33,019 nucleotides of DNA from an uncultured Alistipes sp. (GCA_947178025.1 CAMWWU010000005.1:1-33019), one strand, 5' to 3'; numbered from the stretch's first letter, positions 14,995 through 24,122 are shown. Numbers and translations: made by a program. The notes: generated from the letters alone by a model not told the origin.

Positions 14995-16089
14995 ATGTCT
15001 GAATACAAACTCAAGATAGGCATCGCGCAGGGCGACCCCAACGGCATCGGCTGGGAGGTCATCCTCAAGGCGCTCGCCGATCCGCGCATCACGGAGCTCC
15101 TGACTCCGGTCGTCTACGGATCGCCCGAGGCCGCGGCCTATTACCGCAATACGCTCCGCGACACCGAACCGATCGCATTCAACGCCGTAGCTTCGGCCCA
15201 CGAGGCCCGGCGCGGCAAAGTCAATCTGGTGGCCTGCGGCTCCGTGCCGCGCATCGAGCCGGGCCGGGCGACCGCCGAAGCGGGCCGGGCCGCCGTCGAG
15301 GCGCTCCGCCGGGCCGCCGCCGATCTGCGCGAAGGATTGCTCGACGCCGTCGTCACGGCGCCGTTCGACAAGCAGACCGTCCAGGGCGACGACTTCGCAT
15401 TCACGGGCCACACCGAGTTCTTCGGCTCCGAGTTCGACGGCGAGCCGATGATGATCCTTTGCAGCGACATCCTGCGCGTGGGACTGGTCACCAAGCACAT
15501 CCCCGTGGCGGAGATCCCGCAGAACATCACCCGCGAAAAGATCGTCGGCGACCTGCATGCGCTGCGCCGCACGCTCAAGGAGGATTTCGGCATCGTCGAA
15601 CCCCGCATCGCCGTCATGGCCCTCAACCCCCACGCCGGCGACGGCGGATTGCTGGGCCGCGAGGAGGAGGAGATCATCCGCCCGGCCATCGTCGAGGCGT
15701 TCGAGGCCGGCGTGCTGGCGTTCGGACCTTTCGCCGCCGACGGACTCTTCGCCGGAGGCGGATACGCGAAATACGACGGCATCCTGGCCATGTACCACGA
15801 CCAGGGGCTGGCGCCGTTCAAGTCGCTCTCGCCCGACGGCGTGAACTTCACGGCGGGCCTCTCCGTCGTGCGGACCTCGCCCGACCACGGCACGGCTTTC
15901 GACATCGCCGGGCAGGACAAGGCCGACGCCCAGTCGATGCGCAACGCCCTCTACGCCGCCTGCGACATCGTGCAGCACCGCCGCGCCTGGGCCGAATGGA
16001 CTGCCTCGCCGCTGCCGCGGGCCGAGCGCGAAAAGAGCCGCCGCGACATCTCGGTGCGCGATCTGCCCCAACACGAAAAAGAGAACTGA
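14995..16089 (+). CDS. pdxA: 4-hydroxythreonine-4-phosphate dehydrogenase
   Basis: A 364-residue cytoplasmic dehydrogenase of vitamin B6 (pyridoxal phosphate) synthesis, oxidising 4-phosphohydroxy-L-threonine with NAD. Family features are IGIAQGDPNGIGWEVILKAL at the N-terminus, VTAPFDKQTV, the metal-ligand region FTGHTEFF, LNPHAGDGGLLGREE, and YHDQGLAPFKSL. The chosen start is the ATG at 14995. The in-frame TTG at 14977 lies only 4 bp after the -7 box and cannot be used from that promoter. It is followed 6 bp later by the cupin gene, so the two are probably one transcript. No pdxJ is in the window. Confidence 0.95.
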   Translation: MSEYKLKIGIAQGDPNGIGWEVILKALADPRITELLTPVVYGSPEAAAYYRNTLRDTEPIAFNAVASAHEARRGKVNLVACGSVPRIEPGRATAEAGRAAVEALRRAAADLREGLLDAVVTAPFDKQTVQGDDFAFTGHTEFFGSEFDGEPMMILCSDILRVGLVTKHIPVAEIPQNITREKIVGDLHALRRTLKEDFGIVEPRIAVMALNPHAGDGGLLGREEEEIIRPAIVEAFEAGVLAFGPFAADGLFAGGGYAKYDGILAMYHDQGLAPFKSLSPDGVNFTAGLSVVRTSPDHGTAFDIAGQDKADAQSMRNALYAACDIVQHRRAWAEWTASPLPRAEREKSRRDISVRDLPQHEKEN

Positions 16090-16095
16090 CCGACC

Positions 16096-16446
16096 ATGGA
16101 TACGAACCCCGCTTTTCTGTTCGGCGACTCGATCGCAGCAGAGCAGGCCGCACCGGGCGTCACCCGGAAAATCCTGGGCTACGACCCGACGCTCATGACC
16201 GTCGAAGTAACGTTCGCAGCCGGAGCCGAAGGGGCGCCCCACACCCATCCCCACGCCCAGACGAGTTACGTCGCGAGCGGGCTTTTCGAGGTGACGATCG
16301 GCGGAGAAACCCGCCGTCTGAAGTCCGGCGACGGCTATTACGTCGCCCCGCACGTCGCCCACGGATGCCTCTGCCTCGAAGCGGGCGTGCTGATCGACAA
16401 CTTCTCGCCCTGCCGCACGGACTTCCTGCCGGACAACGAAAGATAA
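16096..16446 (+). CDS. Small cupin protein (KdgF-like)
   Basis: A 116-residue single-domain cupin. Motif 1 is HTHPHAQTSYVASGLFE (His49, His51, Gln55, Glu63 as likely metal ligands) and motif 2 is GDGYYVAPHVAHG. The surrounding pattern (VTRKILGYDP, FEVTIGGETRRLKSGD) resembles the KdgF-type cupins that linearise unsaturated uronates released by polysaccharide lyases. Cupins are functionally diverse, so this is only a suggestion. It lies 6 bp after pdxA and 81 bp before thrS, a place that gives no clear hint of a uronate pathway. Confidence 0.78.
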   Translation: MDTNPAFLFGDSIAAEQAAPGVTRKILGYDPTLMTVEVTFAAGAEGAPHTHPHAQTSYVASGLFEVTIGGETRRLKSGDGYYVAPHVAHGCLCLEAGVLIDNFSPCRTDFLPDNER

Positions 16447-16527
16447 GAAAAAAAGATACCCGGAGGTGTATTCCGTCTCGTAATTGTGGAAGCGCCGAAA
16501 GGATCGAAAACCAATTTTATAGAACCT

Positions 16528-18480
16528 ATGATCAAAATCACTTTTCCCGATGGCTCGGTAAAAGAGTATGCCAAAGGGACGACTGCCTACCAGGTGGCCG
16601 AGAGCATCAGCCCTCGTTTAGCTGCTGACTCGCTGGCCGCTTCGGTAAACGGCGCAACGGTGGACATGATGCGCCCGATCGAGGAGGACGCCTCGGTCAA
16701 ATTCCACAAATGGGACAGCGAGGAGGGCAAGCACGCCTTCTGGCACACCTCGTCGCACCTGCTGGCCGAAGCCCTCGAAGCCCTCTACCCGGGCATCAAG
16801 TTCGGCATCGGTCCGGCCATCGAAAACGGCTTCTACTACGACGTCGATTCGCCGACGCCCATCACCGAGGCCGATCTCCAGAAGATCGAACAGAAGATGC
16901 AGGAGCTCTCCCGCAACAAGGAGAAGCTCGTCCGTCGCGAGGTCCCCAAGGCCGAGGCCCTGAAGACCTTCACCGAGAAGGGCGACCCCTATAAGGTCGA
17001 GCTGATCTCGGATCTCGAAGACGGCACCATCTCTTTCTATACCAACGGGGCGTTCACCGACCTCTGCCGCGGTCCGCACATCCCCGACACGGGCTACATC
17101 AAGGCCATCAAGCTCACCTCGGTGGCCGGCGCCTACTGGCGCGGCAACGAGAAGAACAAGATGCTGACCCGCATCTACGGCATCTCGTTCCCCAAGAAGT
17201 CGATGCTCGACGAGTACCTCCAGATGATGGAGGAGGCCAAGAAGCGCGACCACCGCAAGCTGGGCAAGGACCTCGAACTCTTCACCTTCTCGCAGCGCGT
17301 GGGCCAGGGTCTGCCGCTGTGGCTGCCGAAGGGCGCCGCCCTGCGCGACCGTCTGGAGCAGTTCCTGCGCAACGTGCAGAAGGACTACGGCTACCAGCAG
17401 GTCATCACCCCGCACATCGGCAACAAGGAGCTCTACGTCACCTCGGGCCACTACGCCAAGTACGGCAAGGACTCGTTCCAGCCCATCCACACCCCGATCG
17501 AGGGCGAGGAGTACCTGCTCAAACCGATGAACTGCCCGCACCACTGCGAGATCTACCGTTCGAAACCCCGCTCCTACAAGGAGCTGCCCGTGCGTCTGGC
17601 CGAGTTCGGCACCGTATACCGCTACGAGCAGTCGGGCGAGCTGCACGGACTGACGCGCGTGCGCGGATTCACGCAGGACGACGCCCACCTCTTCGTGCGC
17701 CCCGACCAGCTGCTCGAAGAGTTCGAGCGCGTGATCGACATCGTGCTCTACATCTTCCGCACGCTCAAGTTCGACAGCTATACGGCACAGATTTCGCTGC
17801 GCGATCCCAACAACCGCGAAAAGTACATCGGTTCGGATGAGAATTGGGAGAAAGCCGAGAGTGCTATCATGCAGGCCGCCGAGGAGAAGGGCCTCAATAC
17901 CGTCGTGGAGTACGGCGAAGCCGCCTTCTACGGCCCGAAGCTCGACTTCATGGTCAAGGACGCCATCGGCCGCAAGTGGCAGCTGGGCACGATCCAGGTC
18001 GACTACAACCTCCCGGAGCGTTTCGACCTCACGTACAAGGGCGCCGACGACAAGCTCCACCGCCCGATCATGATCCACCGCGCGCCGTTCGGCTCGATGG
18101 AGCGCTTCGTGGCCGTGCTGCTCGAACACACGGGCGGCAAGTTCCCGCTCTGGCTCTCGCCCCAGCAGGTCGTGGTGCTCCCCATCTCGGAGAAGTTCAA
18201 CGACTACGCCGCCGAGGTCGCCGAGTTCCTCAACCGCAGCGACGTCCGCGCCGAGGTCGACGACCGCAACGAGAAGATCGGCCGCAAGATCCGCGACAAC
18301 GAGCTGAAGCGCATCCCCTACCTGCTCATCGTAGGCGAGAAGGAGGCCGCCGAGCGCCTCGTTTCGGTCCGTGCGCAGGGCGAGGGCGACAAGGGTCAGA
18401 TGCCCATGGAGGCTTTCCGCGACCTGATCGCCGACCTGGTGAAGCAGGAGACCGAGGCCAACAAACTGAAAAAAGAGTAG
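16528..18480 (+). CDS. thrS: Threonyl-tRNA synthetase
   Basis: A 650-residue class II aminoacyl-tRNA synthetase. The order is an N-terminal TGS domain (residues 1-62), the editing domain with zinc-type motif H73-T-S-S-H77, then the catalytic core with motif 2 region [20 protein letters not shown], the zinc-binding Cys in [10 protein letters not shown], motif 3 region [11 protein letters not shown], and the anticodon-binding domain from [16 protein letters not shown]. Length is typical. The start chosen is the ATG at 16528. The in-frame GTG at 16486 would add 14 residues ahead of the conserved TGS start. infC follows after 136 bp, as is usual for this gene pair. Confidence 0.97.
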   Translation: MIKITFPDGSVKEYAKGTTAYQVAESISPRLAADSLAASVNGATVDMMRPIEEDASVKFHKWDSEEGKHAFWHTSSHLLAEALEALYPGIKFGIGPAIENGFYYDVDSPTPITEADLQKIEQKMQELSRNKEKLVRREVPKAEALKTFTEKGDPYKVELISDLEDGTISFYTNGAFTDLCRGPHIPDTGYIKAIKLTSVAGAYWRGNEKNKMLTRIYGISFPKKSMLDEYLQMMEEAKKRDHRKLGKDLELFTFSQRVGQGLPLWLPKGAALRDRLEQFLRNVQKDYGYQQVITPHIGNKELYVTSGHYAKYGKDSFQPIHTPIEGEEYLLKPMNCPHHCEIYRSKPRSYKELPVRLAEFGTVYRYEQSGELHGLTRVRGFTQDDAHLFVRPDQLLEEFERVIDIVLYIFRTLKFDSYTAQISLRDPNNREKYIGSDENWEKAESAIMQAAEEKGLNTVVEYGEAAFYGPKLDFMVKDAIGRKWQLGTIQVDYNLPERFDLTYKGADDKLHRPIMIHRAPFGSMERFVAVLLEHTGGKFPLWLSPQQVVVLPISEKFNDYAAEVAEFLNRSDVRAEVDDRNEKIGRKIRDNELKRIPYLLIVGEKEAAERLVSVRAQGEGDKGQMPMEAFRDLIADLVKQETEANKLKKE

Positions 18481-18616
18481 ACTTCGCCTCCCCGGGCCTC
18501 CTCTGCGGGGCCCGGGAGAGCAGTCGACAAAAAAACGGAGGCACCCCGCGAGGAGTGTCCCGCGGAAGCCGGATATCCGGCGACCGAATTAATTAACAAT
18601 TTAATACTTAAGCACT
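18481..18616 (+). promoter_or_regulatory. Structured thrS-infC leader region
   Basis: This spacer holds three inverted repeats: CCCGGGCC/GGCCCGGG (18491-18498, 18509-18516), CCGCG/CGCGG (18546-18550, 18561-18565) and the 14-bp palindrome GCCGGATATCCGGC (18568-18581). An AT-rich stretch follows directly before the infC start. No U-run follows the first stem on the plus strand, so it may slow rather than end thrS transcription. A regulatory leader for infC is possible but unproven. Confidence 0.45.
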
Positions 18617-19237
18617 ATCGCAGCACCGAAACCATTCCCGCCGAGGCCGTTCAGCCCCGGGAATAATCGGCCGAAACCGGCCGCCGGAAGAGACCCCCGA
18701 TTCGGACGCAGACCGCCCGAAAAAGAGAATCCCCACCGCATCAACGAGCAGATCACTGCTCCCGAGGTGCGCGTGGTCGGCGAAAACATCGAGCAGCCGC
18801 AGGTCTTGCCGATCCGCGCCGCGCTCCGGCTTGCCGACGAGATGGAGCTCGACCTGATCGAAATCTCGCCCAAGGCCGAGCCGCCCGTATGCCGCATCGC
18901 CGACTACCAGAAGTTCCTCTACCAGCAGAAGAAGAAAGCCAAGGAGATCAAGGCCAACCAGGCCAAAGTCGTAGTCAAGGAGATCCGCTTCGGTCCGCAG
19001 ACCGACGACCACGACTACAACTTCAAGCTCAAGCACGCGCAGAACTTCCTCAAGGAGGGCGCCAAGGTCAAGGCCTACGTCTTCTTCCGCGGACGTTCGA
19101 TCGTCTTCAAGGAGCAGGGCGAAATCCTGCTGCTGCGCTTCGCCACCGATCTCGAAGAGGTCGCCAAGGTGGAGATGATGCCGAAGCTCGACGGCAAGAA
19201 GATGAACATGATGCTCGCTCCGAAGAGCAAGAAGTAA
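18617..19237 (+). CDS. infC: Translation initiation factor IF-3, ATC start
   Basis: A 206-residue IF-3 that binds the 30S subunit and checks the start codon. The frame is open from an upstream stop at 18602-18604 and has no ATG, GTG or TTG before 18767. Starting at 18767 would delete the conserved N-terminal segment [16 protein letters not shown] (residues 40-55). The near-cognate ATC at 18617 gives a leader ([15 protein letters not shown]) and the full N-domain, then the linker [13 protein letters not shown] and the C-domain with [18 protein letters not shown]. Non-AUG starts are a known feature of infC and underlie its autoregulation. A proline- and arginine-rich extension of about 39 residues precedes the conserved core. 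No rpmI or rplT follows. The gene ends at a strong terminator. Confidence 0.9.
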   Translation: MAAPKPFPPRPFSPGNNRPKPAAGRDPRFGRRPPEKENPHRINEQITAPEVRVVGENIEQPQVLPIRAALRLADEMELDLIEISPKAEPPVCRIADYQKFLYQQKKKAKEIKANQAKVVVKEIRFGPQTDDHDYNFKLKHAQNFLKEGAKVKAYVFFRGRSIVFKEQGEILLLRFATDLEEVAKVEMMPKLDGKKMNMMLAPKSKK

Positions 19238-19270
19238 TCGCGCGCCTGCTCCGGCAGCCCCGTATTCCGA

Positions 19271-19320
19271 AACGACGATTGCAGGACCGAAGCGATTCGG
19301 TCGGGCAGTCGTCGTTTTGC
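19271..19320 (+). terminator. Intrinsic terminator after infC
   Basis: Outer stem AACGACGATTGC/GCAGTCGTCGTT (19271-19282, 19305-19316, one G-U pair) encloses an inner stem GACCGAA/TTCGGTC with a GCGA loop. The 3' arm runs directly into TTTTGCTTTC. Confidence 0.85.
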
Positions 19321-19553
19321 TTTCTCATGCGATGTTTTGCCGGCCCGCCGCCTCCCGCAGCGGAGCCCCGCATCCGTCGATGCCGATGCCGCAGGACGCG
19401 TCCCGGAAAACGCACTTGCGGCAACCAGCGCCGTCCGCACCCCGACCGATCTTTTCCCTTGCACTTTTCGTCCGCAAAATCTCCCTTCGGAGAGCCGCCG
19501 CACTCTGCCCCTTGATTTTCGATCTTTAATTTTTCATTTTTAATTAAGGACAC
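19321..19553. other. Non-coding stretch before the heparinase gene
   Basis: About 230 bp with no convincing gene on either strand. Short open frames here have no family features or plausible starts. The first part is GC-rich and the last 60 bp turn AT-rich (GATCTTTAATTTTTCATTT and similar), leading into the promoter at 19554. Confidence 0.6.
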
Positions 19554-19561
19554 TATCTTTG
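19554..19561 (+). promoter_or_regulatory. -7 promoter element for the heparinase-like gene
   Basis: TATCTTTG, in the context CACTATCTTTG that is also found at 8531-8541, lies 27 bp before the ATG at 19589. It overlaps the in-frame TTG at 19559, which rules that TTG out as a start. Confidence 0.65.
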
Positions 19562-19588
19562 TCTTCCGAGAAAAGAAACCGCCCGACC

Positions 19589-22153
19589 ATGAAATCGCAC
19601 GCTCTCATCCGCCTGCTTCCGCTCGCGGCGCTGCTGACCGTCTGTTGCAGCTCGTCGGAGGCCGTCGACCCGCCCCGACAGCCGGAGGGACCGGCTCCTG
19701 CCGAAGAGTACGACCTGCCCGACGCCGTACACCTGCGCGAGCGCGACCAGCCCTACCCCCGCGAGGAGCATACGCTCTTCATCAACCCCTCGGCCCTCGT
19801 GGTGCCGCAGGCCGAACGGGGCGACGGACTGTTGCAGTTCGCCCTCGCGCGCGACGAACGTTTCGACGAGGCCTCGACGCTCCTCTCCGAAGCGCGCCCC
19901 TGGTGCATCTGCAATCCGCATCGCGAGCTGGACGAGGGGACGTGGTACTGGCGCTTCCGACGCATCGACGACGCGGGCACCGGCCCCTGGAGCGACATCT
20001 ACTCCTTCACGGTCACGGGGCGCGAAGAGCGTTTCGTCACCCCGGCGTTCGCCGACTTCCGCGATAACCTGCCGATGCGCCACCCGCGCCTCGACTGCTT
20101 CCTCGACGACGGGCTGGAGGAGGCCCGGCAGCAGGTCGCCTCGCACCGCGAGTACAAGAGCCTCACGAACCGGGCCAACGGCGCCGTAGGCAAGGACTAT
20201 TCGGTCGGCAACCCCTACGATCGGATCGCCGAGATCAAACGGGAAACGTACTTTCTCTACACGGCCTACCTGCTGACGCAGGAGGAGAAGTACGCCGCGC
20301 AGATGCTCGCGACGCTGCGGGCGATGCTCGCCTATCCGATCGCGGACAAGCAGCTCTTCGCCTCGAACTTCGGCTCCACGGACATCATCATCAACATCAT
20401 CGAGGGCTACGATCTGCTTTACGACCGCCTGACGGCTGCCGAACGTTCTGCCGCCGAGGAGCTGATCCTGCGCGTCGCCCGCAAATACTACCTCCAATAC
20501 CGCGGCAAGCAGGAGAACCAGCTCTTCGACAACCACTTCTGGCAGCACAACATGCGCGTGCTGTTCCAGTGCGCCTTCATGCTCTACGATCGGGCGGAGT
20601 ATGCGCAGGAGGCCCTGGAGATGCTGGAGTACTACTACGAACTCTGGACGGCCCGCGCCCCGGACTCGGGCTACAACCTCAGCGGCGTGTGGCGGAACGG
20701 CGCCTACTACTTCGACGCCAACATCCAGACGCTCTACTACCTGCCGATGCTCTTCGGACACCTCACGGGCAGCGACTTCCTGGCGCACCCCTGGTACCGC
20801 AACGCCGGGCAGGCCCTGCTCTACACCTGGCCGCCGGAGTCGAAGAGCGCCGGCTTCGGCGACGGCGCCGAGGAGAGCGACGCACCGGTGCGCGTCCGCA
20901 TCGCATTCGCCGATTTCCTGGCCCGCGAACTGGGCGACGCCTACGCCGGCTGGTACGCCCGGACCTGTGCCGAGACCCTCGCCGACGACTACCTGCTGCG
21001 TCTCTACCGCATCGTCCGCGACGCCTCGGCCTACGACGGCTCGCTCCCGGCCAACGCCCCCAAGTATCTCTGGTACCGCGATGCGGGCGAGGTCGTCATG
21101 CACTCGAAGCTGACGGCTCCGGCCGAGAACACGACGCTGAGCTTCCGGTCGAGCCCCTTCGGCTCGGGCAGCCACACGCAGTCGGATCAGAACAGCTTCA
21201 ACCTCCTCTACGGCGGGCAGGAGGTCTTCGCCCGCACGGGTTACTACCTCAACTTCTCGGACGCCCACAACGTGACCTCCTACCGTCACACCCGGGCCCA
21301 TAACACGCTGCTCGTCGACGGCATCGGCCAGCCCTTCTCGACGAAGGCCTACGGCTACGTGCCGCGCGCCACGGGCGGCGAAAGCATCACCTACTGTCTG
21401 GGCGACGCCTCGCAGGCCTACCGGGGCGAGAACGACACGATGTGGGCCGACATCCTCGCCGGACTGGGCATCGCCCCGACGGCCGAAAACGGCTTCGGTC
21501 CCACGCCCCTGACCCGCTACAAACGCCACGTGGCCATGCTGCATCCCGACCAGATCGTCATCTACGACGAACTCGCCGCCTCGGAGCCCGTCCGCTGGGA
21601 CTGGCTGCTGCACAGCCCCGTGCGCTTCTCGATCAACGCCCCGGCACGCCGGGTCACGACCCTGCGGGAGCGTTTCGCGGCCCAGGCCTGCTGGTTCTGC
21701 GACGACGACTGCACGATGCAGCAGACCGACCGATTCGTCGTACCGCCCGACATGAGCCTGGCCGATCCGGGACAGGAGTGCCCCGACCAGTGGCACCTGA
21801 CCCTCTCGTTCGGGCCCTCCGCCGCCAGCCGGATCCTGACGCTCATCCAGATCATCCCGTCGGGCTCCACGGCCCGCACCGTCACCCGCGAAGGCAACGA
21901 GATCCGCTGCGGCAGCTGGCGGATCACGGCCGAGTTCTCGTCCGAGCGCCCGGCGGCTCTGAGCATCCGCGACACCGACGGTCTGGCCGTTCTGAGCTAC
22001 GGCACCGAGCATCCCGTCATCGACGGCGCACCCTACGTCCGCCGTCAGGCCGGATCGACCATCCTCTACGACTGCATCGACGGTGCGTGGCGCACGGTCG
22101 AGCTGACCGACGAACACCCGATCGCCACCCGCGCAAACGACTCACAGCGATGA
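19589..22153 (+). CDS. Heparinase II/III-family lipoprotein (DUF4962-type)
   Basis: An 854-residue exported polysaccharide lyase-like protein. The N-terminus has a lipoprotein-like signal ending at Cys19/Cys20 (LLTVCCSSSE), which suggests membrane anchoring. Residues about 60-145 form a fibronectin-like/DUF4962 region. An alpha/alpha-toroid follows, with NHFWQHN at 315-321. The C-terminal beta-sandwich carries the family motif SHTQSDQNSF (His529 to Phe537) and RHTRAHNTLLVDG (566-578). Relatives cleave uronate-containing glycans such as heparin, heparan sulfate or alginate by beta-elimination. The substrate is not clear here. The motif usually reads HxxADQNSF, and Ser replaces the Ala here. 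Its stop overlaps the next start (ATGA). There is no SusCD pair nearby. Confidence 0.88.
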   Translation: MKSHALIRLLPLAALLTVCCSSSEAVDPPRQPEGPAPAEEYDLPDAVHLRERDQPYPREEHTLFINPSALVVPQAERGDGLLQFALARDERFDEASTLLSEARPWCICNPHRELDEGTWYWRFRRIDDAGTGPWSDIYSFTVTGREERFVTPAFADFRDNLPMRHPRLDCFLDDGLEEARQQVASHREYKSLTNRANGAVGKDYSVGNPYDRIAEIKRETYFLYTAYLLTQEEKYAAQMLATLRAMLAYPIADKQLFASNFGSTDIIINIIEGYDLLYDRLTAAERSAAEELILRVARKYYLQYRGKQENQLFDNHFWQHNMRVLFQCAFMLYDRAEYAQEALEMLEYYYELWTARAPDSGYNLSGVWRNGAYYFDANIQTLYYLPMLFGHLTGSDFLAHPWYRNAGQALLYTWPPESKSAGFGDGAEESDAPVRVRIAFADFLARELGDAYAGWYARTCAETLADDYLLRLYRIVRDASAYDGSLPANAPKYLWYRDAGEVVMHSKLTAPAENTTLSFRSSPFGSGSHTQSDQNSFNLLYGGQEVFARTGYYLNFSDAHNVTSYRHTRAHNTLLVDGIGQPFSTKAYGYVPRATGGESITYCLGDASQAYRGENDTMWADILAGLGIAPTAENGFGPTPLTRYKRHVAMLHPDQIVIYDELAASEPVRWDWLLHSPVRFSINAPARRVTTLRERFAAQACWFCDDDCTMQQTDRFVVPPDMSLADPGQECPDQWHLTLSFGPSAASRILTLIQIIPSGSTARTVTREGNEIRCGSWRITAEFSSERPAALSIRDTDGLAVLSYGTEHPVIDGAPYVRRQAGSTILYDCIDGAWRTVELTDEHPIATRANDSQR

Positions 22154-23118
22154 TCACGACCGACGAACTTTTCCGCATCTGCGACGACGCCTCGTTCGAA
22201 CGCGCCGCCCTCGACATCTTCCGCCGGCAGGCCGCCGAGTGCCCGCCCTACCGCGAATACCTGGAACGCATCGGCGTCCGCCCGGATCAGGTGCTCCGCT
22301 TCGCGGAGATCCCGTTCCTGCCGATCGGCCTCTTCAAGAGCCACGACGTCTACTGCGGCGATCGCGAGCCCGAAGCGGTCTTCACCTCCTCGGCAACCAC
22401 GGGCATGACCTCCGCCCGCCACCCGATGCGCTCGCTGGCGCTCTACGAGCAGGCGTTCCGCGCCTCGTTCCGCACCTTCTACGGCGATCCGGCCCGGTGG
22501 AGCCTCTACGCCCTGCTGCCGAACTACCTGCGCCGCAAAGGCTCCTCGCTGGTCTACATGGCCGACCGGCTGATCGCCGACTGCGGTTCGGGCGGCTTCT
22601 ACCTCGACGACTGCGAAGCGCTGCTGCGCGACCTGGCCGCCGACCCGAAGCCCAAGATCCTGCTGGGCGTAAGCTATGCGCTGTGGGATCTCGCGGAGCG
22701 CTACGCCCCGAAACTGGAAAATACGATCATCATGGAGACGGGCGGCATGAAGGGCTACCGCGAAGAGATCTCGAAAGAGGCGTTTCACCGCATCCTCTGC
22801 GAAGCGTTCGGGGTCGATGCCATCCACTCCGAATACGGCATGGCCGAACTCACGTCGCAGGCCTACTCCTCGGGCGGCAACCGTTTCCGGTGTCCGCCGT
22901 GGCTGCGGGTTCTGACGCGCGACATCAACGATCCGTTCTGCCTCCAGCCGGCCGGCATGCGCGGCGGACTGAACATCGTCGACCTGACGAACTACTGGTC
23001 CTGCGCTTTTCTCCAGACCGAGGACGCGGGGCGCGTCCATGCCGACGGCTCGTTCGAGATCGAGGGCCGCATCGCCCGCAGCGATATACGGGGGTGCAAC
23101 CTGCTGGTGCAGGAGTAG
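22150..23118 (+). CDS. LuxE-like acyl-protein synthetase/adenylate-forming protein
   Basis: A 322-residue cytoplasmic protein of the LuxE/acyl-protein synthetase type, related to the ANL adenylating enzymes. Visible features are the P-loop-like TSSATTGMTS (79-88) and the YGMAE motif in HSEYGMAELTSQAYS (226-240). The C-terminal lid domain of full ANL ligases is absent, as in LuxE. The family activates a carboxylic acid as an acyl-AMP and passes it to a protein or thiol. The start is the ATG that overlaps the heparinase stop, so the two are translationally coupled, which is an odd pairing of an exported lyase with a cytoplasmic acyl activator. The acyl substrate and acceptor are unknown. Confidence 0.82.
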   Translation: MITTDELFRICDDASFERAALDIFRRQAAECPPYREYLERIGVRPDQVLRFAEIPFLPIGLFKSHDVYCGDREPEAVFTSSATTGMTSARHPMRSLALYEQAFRASFRTFYGDPARWSLYALLPNYLRRKGSSLVYMADRLIADCGSGGFYLDDCEALLRDLAADPKPKILLGVSYALWDLAERYAPKLENTIIMETGGMKGYREEISKEAFHRILCEAFGVDAIHSEYGMAELTSQAYSSGGNRFRCPPWLRVLTRDINDPFCLQPAGMRGGLNIVDLTNYWSCAFLQTEDAGRVHADGSFEIEGRIARSDIRGCNLLVQE

Positions 23119-23144
23119 GGATTCCGAGCCCCTCGGAGCCCGAC

Positions 23145-23180
23145 GGGCCGCAGCATCCGGCGTGCCGCCCCGTTTTATTC
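23145..23180. terminator. Terminator between convergent genes
   Basis: Stem GGGC-C-GCA/TGC-C-GCCC (23145-23152, 23063-offset arm at 23163-23170) with a 10-nt loop, followed by CGTTTTATT. A smaller hairpin TCCGAG/CTCGGA lies at 23123-23137. It serves the LuxE-like gene and sits at the end of the convergent gene. Confidence 0.65.
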
Positions 23181-23987
23181 CGCGCGCTCGTAGGCGTCGA
23201 TGAGCGAACAGGCGGTGTGGTTGACGATCCGCGCGCCGAGACTCGCCGCATAGCGGGCCAGCACCTCGTGGCCGCGGAACAGTTCGCACTTCTCGGCCAG
23301 ATAGCTGTGGACCGTATAGGGCTGCGGAGGCTCCACGGAGGTCAGCTGCAGGGGTTTGAGCTGCGGCTCGGCATCGTAGAAATAGGTGCGCCGCAGACAG
23401 AGCCGATTCCGCTCGTCGACGCACATCCCGTCGAAAAAGGTGTGATCCACGCCGTAGAGGTGCAACTCCTTGTATCCGAGATGCAGCGCCACGAACTCGC
23501 CGCACTGGATCACCGACCCGAAGTTCCCGCTGCCCCACCCGCGGCGGTAGCAGGCGAATTCGAGCGACGGGAAACCCCGGTAGACCTGCGAGTGGAACGG
23601 CACGATCCGGATCTTCGGATTGGGCAGCGCGGCCCGGTAATCGAACCGGTCGGGATTGTAATACTGCACGTAGAGGGTCATCGGCCAGTCGACGCGCTCG
23701 TTCAGCGTGCGGTAGAGGCGCTCGACCCGCTCCCAGTCGCAGCGGCGGCGAAAGAACGTGGGGTCGGAAAGCACGTAGTATTCGGGCCGCACGACCGTGA
23801 AACGCTCATCCTCGGCGAAGTAGTTCACCGCCAGCACGTCGTGCGTCAGATGTTCGCCCGCCTCGATCAGCCGCGGCAGCTCCTCGCCGAGCGAAGGGCC
23901 GTTGGCCAGCAGCAGGATCCCGGCCGTCGGCTCGCCCTGCGGCCCGGCCCGGCGGACGTAGTCGCGGAAGTTCTCCTTCCACGCCAT
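23175..23987 (-). CDS. MptE-like/DUF115-type Rossmann protein, probable glycan modification
   Basis: A 270-residue protein from the ATG at 23987. A TTG at 24035 would add 16 residues. The N-terminal part has the characteristic ILLLANGPSLGEELPRL (Rossmann-like loop with NGPSL), then VLAVNYFAEDERF and PEYYVLSDPTFF. Later comes GSGNFGSVIQCGEFVALHLG then YKELHLYGVDHTFFDG. This matches the DUF115/6-hydroxymethylpterin-pyrophosphokinase MptE-like fold, found in surface-polysaccharide and flagellin-glycosylation clusters as putative glycosyltransferases. No membrane segment is seen. It is divergent from a GT2 gene, which supports a role in surface glycan synthesis. Function is inferred from family and neighbour. 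Confidence 0.75.
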   Translation of the reverse strand: MAWKENFRDYVRRAGPQGEPTAGILLLANGPSLGEELPRLIEAGEHLTHDVLAVNYFAEDERFTVVRPEYYVLSDPTFFRRRCDWERVERLYRTLNERVDWPMTLYVQYYNPDRFDYRAALPNPKIRIVPFHSQVYRGFPSLEFACYRRGWGSGNFGSVIQCGEFVALHLGYKELHLYGVDHTFFDGMCVDERNRLCLRRTYFYDAEPQLKPLQLTSVEPPQPYTVHSYLAEKCELFRGHEVLARYAASLGARIVNHTACSLIDAYERAE

Positions 23988-24069
23988 CCACGCGAAGCAG
24001 ACCGCCCTGTCGCACGCATTTCGTCTAAACCCCAAGATCGTTTAGGAGAGGGTCCTGGACCGGGGATTT

Positions 24070-24101
24070 TTTGCAAATGTAGCAAAAGATCGGTATCTTC
24101 G
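24070..24101 (+). promoter_or_regulatory. Promoter of the GT2 gene
   Basis: TTTG (24070-24073) and TATCTTCG (24094-24101, one mismatch to TAnnTTTG) are 20 bp apart. The element ends 21 bp before the ATG at 24123. Confidence 0.55.
24074..24081 (-). promoter_or_regulatory. -7 element of the MptE-like gene
   Basis: Reads TACATTTG on the minus strand, an exact TAnnTTTG match, about 85 bp upstream of the ATG at 23987. It overlaps the spacer of the divergent GT2 promoter. The leader between holds an inverted repeat CTAAAC/GTTTAG around 24025-24046. Confidence 0.5.
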
Positions 24102-24122
24102 CAACAAAACACTCCGACATCC

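Noticed and set aside
19321..19553. Short open frames on both strands after infC
   Set aside because: No family features, poor starts, and they overlap a terminator and a promoter region.
22239..24122. Long upstream extension of the GT2 frame
   Set aside because: It runs through the LuxE-like gene and antisense to the MptE-like gene. The GT2 fold starts right after the ATG at 24123, which has its own promoter.
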